A stretch of 64,000 nt of DNA from positions 32,030,440 through 32,094,439 of the forward strand of contig OY741268.1 in NCBI GenBank assembly GCA_963514095.1, read 5' to 3'. A program made the translations under genes and the position numbers. The DNA comes from Eutrigla gurnardus (lineage: Eukaryota > Chordata > Actinopteri > Perciformes > Triglidae). The notes beneath the pieces were generated by a model. The model did no database searches, was not told where the DNA came from, and saw only the letters and a list, made by a program, of their open reading frames with translations. Below are positions 58,984 through 64,000 of this stretch, piece by piece. The stretch's first letter is position 1. The number at the start of each line of letters is the position of its first letter.

Positions 58984-61900
58984 TTAGAAGTGGAATAGCA
59001 GTCCCTTCCCTTCTGTGCTGCTCACCAAGTTTGCATTGTGCACAAAAGTCCTGTTGAAGTGTGCTGGATTGGCTGTGTGTATGATCCTTATGTGCTGCTT
59101 GAGTGAGTTGATGAAAAAGGTCCACCTGTCAATGTTCTTGTCCTCATAAAGTTTATAGTTCCTTGCAGTGTAAATGGTGTGTCTTGCGGTTGCCAGTAGA
59201 ATGTTGATTAGTAAGTTGTTTTTGCCTTTGACCTTTTCTGTTAGGCCGAAGAGCAGAATCCAGTTCCCGTCGATGCCCTCTGGGATGCTGAAGCCGCAGC
59301 TGCTCTGGAGGAGGTCCTTCACTCGTTCTGTGAAGTGGATGCAGACGGGACAGAGGAGAAAGAGGTGCACGATATCTTCCTCCCTCTCCTTGCAAACAGT
59401 ACAGTCTCTCCCATACACATTTTTATTGATTTGATGCAGGATGACGCTCGTGAAAATCCTCCTGTGCCTTATTTTGAAGTCTGTGTTGACGCATTTTGGG
59501 TTGCTCAGTGCTGGATTAATGTTGTGCCAAATTGAGGGTATGTTTTTGTTGGGGAATTGTTTTTGCCAGTGTGACTCTGAGGTGGGTCTCTTTGTTGTCA
59601 GCCTCAGAAATGTGGTGTACCAGAATTTAGTTGTTGTTTCTTGGATACTCTTGGGGTTTGGGCTGGACAATAGGAGGAAATCCAGAGCGTCATCCTGCAT
59701 CTTGGCCGCAGTAATCAGGAAGGCTTGTCTCCACTCCTGAGGCAGACCTGCTTCAATTTTCCCACACATGTTAATGATTTGTTTTCTTTTGAAACTCAAT
59801 GTTTTTCTCCTTGATTCCGCCAATATTTTTTCCCTGTCTATCTGTCCCTGCCTGTCAAGAATGTCCCTGACCCTGTGTAGTCCTGCCTGTGTCAGGGAGC
59901 TGCAGGAGAGGGAGCTGCCCAGATGTGTGACCTCTGGGTTGTGGAGAATGGGGAGCTGCAGGAGCTGAGCTCTGTTCATGGCTTTTGCCTTGAGGAGTGG
60001 TCGCGCCAACCCCCAGGCTTCAAACACTTCTCCGTCAAAGGGACCGAGGTGAGAATACTGTTTTTTCGGGTAGATTTGGCAGAGGTTGTGTGTTCCGCAG
60101 TGACCGATGGATGCTAGGGATTTGTGAAAATAGTCTTTCCATACATGATTATTGGAGGTTTGGAAGTACTTTTGGATGATTTTAACTCTCAAAGCCTGTT
60201 TCTTGGTGATGATGTCAATTAGTTTGAGCCCTCCATTTTTGTAGTCACTTATTATTGTTTTGTGTGCTATTAGATTCCTTTTACTACCCCATAGAAATGC
60301 TGAGATGCTGCTATTGATGTCGGCAAGAATTTGGCTGGGCATGTCATGAACTGACAGTGTGTGTGTTAGTTTTGACAGCACTAGAGAGTTGACTACGACC
60401 ACCTTGCCTCTTAGCGTCAGCCCCCTCATTCTCCACATAGTCAGCGTGTTCTTGATTTTGCTGAGCAGCTCTCCCCATGTTCTGTCTCTCGCAGCTCCCT
60501 GGTCTTTCCCCAGGTGCACTCCTAAGACCTTGACACTCTCTGCTGCCTCCCTAAACTGCCACTTGCCCGGCAGCCTCACCGCCTCGCCACAGTACATTAT
60601 TTCAGTCTTGTTGATGTTTATTTTAGCCCCTGATGCCTTACTGTACTCTGCCATGTGTGTCATTTCCCTTTCTATACTGTTTTCGTCTTTTACTGTGATA
60701 TTTGTGTCATCTGCATACTGTAGGATTTTAGATTCAGTCCCTGCAGGAGATGTTATGCCTTTTATCTGTCTGTCCTGATTGATTAGCAGAGCGAGGGGTT
60801 CGGCCACCAGGCTGTACAGTAGGGAGGAGAGGGGACAGCCCTGCCTCACTGATCTTTGAATTGGGAATTTGTTTGTTGTGAATCCATTACATTTCACACA
60901 ACTGTATGCATTATTGTAGAGTAATTTAATCCAGTTGATGAAGTTGTTACCGAATCCGAATTTGTCCAAAACTGCCCACAGAAAATGATGTTCAACCCTG
61001 TCAAATGCTTTTTCTAAGTCTATGCCTAAATAAATCCCTCCTTGTTTTGTCATGTGATTTATCGTTTCTTTGACTGATAAGATTGTGTCTGTGATGTCTC
61101 GCCCAGGGATGCTGTAAGCTTGAGACCAATTGGTTATGGATGCTATGACTAATTTCAACCTGTTTGCTAATGCTTTGGCAAGGATTTTATAATCTGTGTT
61201 TAATAAGCTGATCGGTCTGTAATTTTCTAGCAGGGATCTGTCCCCTCTGTTCTTGTATATTATATTTACCAGGCCGAGTGTCAAGGTCTCAGGAGTGCGA
61301 TTCCTGCTTTGCATATCGTTATATATTTTTAGCAAGATGGGAGCCAGATTGCTTTTGAAAGCTTTATAGAATTCCCCAGTTAATCCATCTGTTCCCGGGC
61401 TTTTGTTTTTATTTAAGTTATTTATTGCTGCTTCAATTTCTTTATCCGTTAGCTGTGAATTACACCACTCTTTGTCTTCTTTAGATATTTTGTTTTGTAT
61501 ACTGCTTATTGTTACTTCCATGTTTTCTTCTGTTATCCCCTCCTTGGTAAAGAGTTTTTTGTAATAATTTTGGACTGTTTCTAATAATTCTGATGGTTCT
61601 GTTACTATTTCGTTTCTTTCATTTTTTAATTCTTTAATGGCAACTTTACTTTGTTTCTTTTTCTCTAGTCCTAAAAAGTATGCAGTGCATTTTTCTCCTT
61701 CTATGATATGTTGGGCTTTACTCCTGATTATTGCTCCTCTGCATCTTTTGATTTCAATCTGATCTGCCTTGTTTTTTAAAATAATGTATTGGCTTATGTC
61801 ATGGTCTGGGTTTCCTTCTAGCTTTCCTAGTTCTTTACCTCTCTGTTCTTTGATTTCTGCTTCCTCTCTCTTCTCTAACCAGCTCTTTTGTTTGCTGTAA

Positions 61901-62808
61901 TTAATGCATGCTTTTTTAATTGGCAGTTTGGCTCCCTCCCACCATTCTAGTACATCTTCCACAAATGGTAGCTCCTCCGTCATTGCCTGTAATAGTTGTT
62001 TTATTTTTATGCTGAATTTCTCCTCTTCCAAAAGACTGCAGTTGAAGCACCAGAATCCTCCATTTCTGGATTCTCCCGGCGCTCTCAACCTCACCTCCAG
62101 AAATGAATGATCACTCCAGCAGCAAGAGGAGTATTCCGCGTAATTTATCTGGGAGGCCAAGGCAGACGAAGCCAGACAGAAGTCTATTCTCGTCTGCTTC
62201 AGTCTCCCCTGTACCATCTGCTGTCTAGAGTAGCTCCTTTTGTTTGGATTTATTATCCGCCATATGTCTATTAGGTTGTTATCCCTCATTATGTCATAGA
62301 TCGTTTGTCTGCTGGCATCCTCTCTATATACATTTTGTGTAGATAGGTCTCTTTTGCTTAAAACGACGTTAAAGTCTCCAATGATTAGGCTTCCATAATT
62401 ACACCATGTGGGGATTTTTTTGAAAAAGAGTTTCTTTTCTTTCTCCACATTAGGAGCATACACATTTATGATTCTGTATTGTTTTCCATTATCCCTTATG
62501 TCCACCACCACCATTCTCCCTGCTGGCTCCTGGTAAATACACACAGTTTTTTCAAATGCGCCTTCTCTGCACAGGATCGCTACTCCGCAGGCAGACGCTG
62601 ATCCATGCGCATAGTGCACAGATCCCCTCCATTGCTTCCTGACCTGATCTATAATGGTGTCGTCCCAGTTCGTCTCTTGTATGCAGAAAATGTCGCATTT
62701 AACAGATGTCAAGATAGATTTAATTTTCTCTCTGCTGCGAAGCCCACGGGCATTAAGCGAGACAATGATTGTCATGAGGAAATAGAGGAAAAATAGTGCC
62801 GTGTTCAT
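58984..62808 (-). CDS. LINE C1 ORF2: APE endonuclease-reverse transcriptase, intact
   Basis: 1274 uninterrupted codons. APE endonuclease (IIVSLNARGLRSREK, FCIQETNWDD, LIIGDFNVVLSKRD, QTRIDFCLASS, SDHSFLEV). RT: YRPISLLNTDYKILAKA, SIPGRDITDTI, motif A IDLEKAFDRVEHH, motif B RSVRQGCPLSSLLY, motif C YADDTNITV. C-terminal knuckle CTVCKEREEDIVHLFLLC. The first residues (MNTALFFLYFLMTI) precede the conserved VSLNARGL, so a start at the M before TIIVSLNARG is also possible. The start overlaps the ORF1 stop by four bases (ATGA), suggesting reinitiation. It is highly diverged from family A ORF2 but of the same architecture. Confidence 0.93.
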   Translation of the reverse strand: MNTALFFLYFLMTIIVSLNARGLRSREKIKSILTSVKCDIFCIQETNWDDTIIDQVRKQWRGSVHYAHGSASACGVAILCREGAFEKTVCIYQEPAGRMVVVDIRDNGKQYRIINVYAPNVEKEKKLFFKKIPTWCNYGSLIIGDFNVVLSKRDLSTQNVYREDASRQTIYDIMRDNNLIDIWRIINPNKRSYSRQQMVQGRLKQTRIDFCLASSALASQINYAEYSSCCWSDHSFLEVRLRAPGESRNGGFWCFNCSLLEEEKFSIKIKQLLQAMTEELPFVEDVLEWWEGAKLPIKKACINYSKQKSWLEKREEAEIKEQRGKELGKLEGNPDHDISQYIILKNKADQIEIKRCRGAIIRSKAQHIIEGEKCTAYFLGLEKKKQSKVAIKELKNERNEIVTEPSELLETVQNYYKKLFTKEGITEENMEVTISSIQNKISKEDKEWCNSQLTDKEIEAAINNLNKNKSPGTDGLTGEFYKAFKSNLAPILLKIYNDMQSRNRTPETLTLGLVNIIYKNRGDRSLLENYRPISLLNTDYKILAKALANRLKLVIASITNWSQAYSIPGRDITDTILSVKETINHMTKQGGIYLGIDLEKAFDRVEHHFLWAVLDKFGFGNNFINWIKLLYNNAYSCVKCNGFTTNKFPIQRSVRQGCPLSSLLYSLVAEPLALLINQDRQIKGITSPAGTESKILQYADDTNITVKDENSIEREMTHMAEYSKASGAKININKTEIMYCGEAVRLPGKWQFREAAESVKVLGVHLGKDQGAARDRTWGELLSKIKNTLTMWRMRGLTLRGKVVVVNSLVLSKLTHTLSVHDMPSQILADINSSISAFLWGSKRNLIAHKTIISDYKNGGLKLIDIITKKQALRVKIIQKYFQTSNNHVWKDYFHKSLASIGHCGTHNLCQIYPKKQYSHLGPFDGEVFEAWGLARPLLKAKAMNRAQLLQLPILHNPEVTHLGSSLSCSSLTQAGLHRVRDILDRQGQIDREKILAESRRKTLSFKRKQIINMCGKIEAGLPQEWRQAFLITAAKMQDDALDFLLLSSPNPKSIQETTTKFWYTTFLRLTTKRPTSESHWQKQFPNKNIPSIWHNINPALSNPKCVNTDFKIRHRRIFTSVILHQINKNVYGRDCTVCKEREEDIVHLFLLCPVCIHFTERVKDLLQSSCGFSIPEGIDGNWILLFGLTEKVKGKNNLLINILLATARHTIYTARNYKLYEDKNIDRWTFFINSLKQHIRIIHTANPAHFNRTFVHNANLVSSTEGKGLLFHF

Positions 62809-64000
62809 GATTTCGTTTTTGCTCTGCTTTTTTTGCTCATTCTCCCCTGTCTCCCCTGGTTTTGCCTTTTCCTAATTTGTTGGACTAGGAGCATATCTGC
62901 TTCGGAGTCCGACCCGGCCGTTTGGGGATTGAATAGTCGCGCGGATCTCTCGGAGGGAGGGAGACTATCAGGCGCGTCAGTCATGACGTCTGGCGGCGCA
63001 GCTGGAGAGGGCTCTCCGTTAGCGGCAGGGAGATCAGCTGGCTCAGAGTCCTCTCTGGGCTCCGTCCTTGCTTCAGCGTGCCCGCTTTGTCCCATCGAGG
63101 ACTCACTCAGTGCCGCTCCGCTCAGATCGGAGCCCAGCTGTGACGCGCGTCCTGCGCTCCAGCCGGAGCGCAGCCCCGACGCGCGCTCCGCGTCCCGCCC
63201 GGAGCTCAGCTCTGATGCGCGCCCCGCGTCCCTCTCGGAGCCCAGCTCTGATGCGCGCCCCGCGCTCTCCCCGACCAGCCGCGCCGCGCCGGTTCCCGGC
63301 ACACAGGCTTCTTCAGCCGCGGCCGCTCCACTTTCACACTCCATTCCATCCTCCTCTTCTTCATCTCCACTTCCCTCGCTCTCACCACCCTCCGGGCCAG
63401 CATCGGACCCCTCGTGGACACCCTCTTCTTCGCTATTATGGCACACACAGTTCTCTAGATTATTATGACACAGCTCACACCTCTTGATGATTTTAACGCA
63501 TTCTCTCGCGTAATGCCCCTGGACTCCGCACTTGTGACACATGAAGTCAGGGCACTCCCTGAGGATATGCCCAGGCTGAATGCACATCCTACACACCTTA
63601 ACCTGCCTGTCATGCAACACTCTAAAATGCTCCTGTCCTGTCGCTGTGTTAAACCTTGCAGAGTATGGGAGAGACTGCACCGTTTCATTGAATCGTACTT
63701 TAACGAACCTTGTCCCGTCTGCAATCCTCGTTCCCGGCCACATCCTCCTTTTGATCGGCGACACCGCGGAGACTCCCCAGCCGTGCAGTTTCTCCAGGAT
63801 GTCTTCGTCGGCGATGTAGGCTGGCAGCCCCAGAAAAGACACCACCAGTTCGTCATTTGACAGCTCCTTTGCGATGACGCTTGTCCTCCCGATCCTGAAG
63901 CCGTCCATCAGTCTGCTTTTCCCCGTCGGATTGGTCATCGTGATCTCGTATGTTCTATTCCCGGTGAGCCGGCAGGCTATTAATCCTCCGCACAACTCTC
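62805..64000 (-). CDS. LINE C1 ORF1, 5' part outside the window
   Basis: At least 396 codons. It begins in the conserved domain (CGGLIACRLTGNRTYEITM) because the window ends there. It then has LHGWGVSAVSPIKRRMWPGT, knuckles CRMCIQPGHILREC and CHKCGVQGHYAREC, a third cluster CELCHNNLENCVC, an acidic region, and several repeats of about 13 residues of the type RASELGSERDAG before a Pro/Ser-rich end and basic tail. It overlaps ORF2 by ATGA. It is similar to C2 ORF1 (29476-30621) but has an expanded linker. Confidence 0.88.
   Translation of the reverse strand, partial: ELCGGLIACRLTGNRTYEITMTNPTGKSRLMDGFRIGRTSVIAKELSNDELVVSFLGLPAYIADEDILEKLHGWGVSAVSPIKRRMWPGTRIADGTRFVKVRFNETVQSLPYSARFNTATGQEHFRVLHDRQVKVCRMCIQPGHILRECPDFMCHKCGVQGHYARECVKIIKRCELCHNNLENCVCHNSEEEGVHEGSDAGPEGGESEGSGDEEEEDGMECESGAAAAEEACVPGTGAARLVGESAGRASELGSERDAGRASELSSGRDAERASGLRSGWSAGRASQLGSDLSGAALSESSMGQSGHAEARTEPREDSEPADLPAANGEPSPAAPPDVMTDAPDSLPPSERSARLFNPQTAGSDSEADMLLVQQIRKRQNQGRQGRMSKKSRAKTKS

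Larger units (their letters stand above)
58807..64000 (-). mobile_element. LINE C1 (family C, Tx1 clade), runs off the window
   Basis: The 3' end (T's 58807-58826, preceded on the minus strand by GATAATAAAAGAC) abuts the 5' end of A5. ORF2 is complete and ORF1 is open to the window edge. Its 3' terminal motif resembles that of family A (ATAATAAAAGAT), while the coding sequence is clearly different and less GC-rich. Confidence 0.86.

Overview
The window is a teleost-type fish genomic segment made almost entirely of mobile DNA in and beside a 5S rRNA gene array. The vertebrate and fish assignment rests on vertebrate-type 5S rRNA sequence, an L2 element with the familiar fish L2 3' tail, a CACTA/EnSpm transposon with spliced genes, and Tx1-clade (L1 superfamily) LINEs. 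No conventional single-copy host gene was recognised. The species cannot be named from the sequence.

Layout. 1-4721: DNA-transposon debris (a TIR element at 201-3542 holding two nested Harbinger/ISL2EU-like elements), a THAP-like scrap, SINE and LINE tails and simple repeats. 4722-64000: an array of LINEs, all on the minus strand, the same strand as the 5S genes they interrupt. I name three LINE families A, B and C. Read 5' to 3' on the minus strand from the right edge, the order is: C1 (58807-64000+), A5 (58806-52562 and 37746-37506, split by a CACTA transposon), 5S 3' half, spacer, 5S 5' half, A4 (37179-30811), C2 (30810-25882), 5S 3' half, spacer, 5S 5' scrap, B2 (25568-21812), 5S 3' half with a deletion, spacer, 5S 5' half, A3 (21496-15395), A2 (15394-8940), and a truncated A/B chimera (8939-4722). 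Three 5S spacer units are visible. Every 5S half abuts a LINE and no intact 5S gene is present.

The A LINEs join the 5S gene after about nucleotide 23 (...CCCCGAA). Several sit head to tail between the two halves of one 5S gene, with the poly(A) of one touching the 5' end of the next. This fits repeated insertion at the same 5S half-site. Each full-length LINE has ORF1 (two CCHC knuckles, acidic C-terminal half, Ala/Gly-rich in family A) and ORF2 (APE endonuclease, reverse transcriptase, C-terminal CCHC). A5 and C1 keep uninterrupted ORF2s. A2, A3, A4, B1, B2 and C2 are broken by frameshifts, stops or internal deletions.

The CACTA element (37747-52561, CACTG...CAGTG ends, likely 2-bp CA target duplication) lies in the 3' UTR of A5. 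It carries two divergent spliced genes: a minus-strand SAM-domain gene, eight exons of which join in one open frame, and a plus-strand transposase-like gene with an N-terminal C2H2-like region. A complete L2 retrotransposon (42484-46708, target duplication GGATC) with tandem 5' monomers and a nine-copy 42-bp repeat is nested between them. A solo LTR (26693-27270, target duplication ATGTG) sits in C2. The nesting gives a relative chronology: 5S, then LINEs, then CACTA, then L2.
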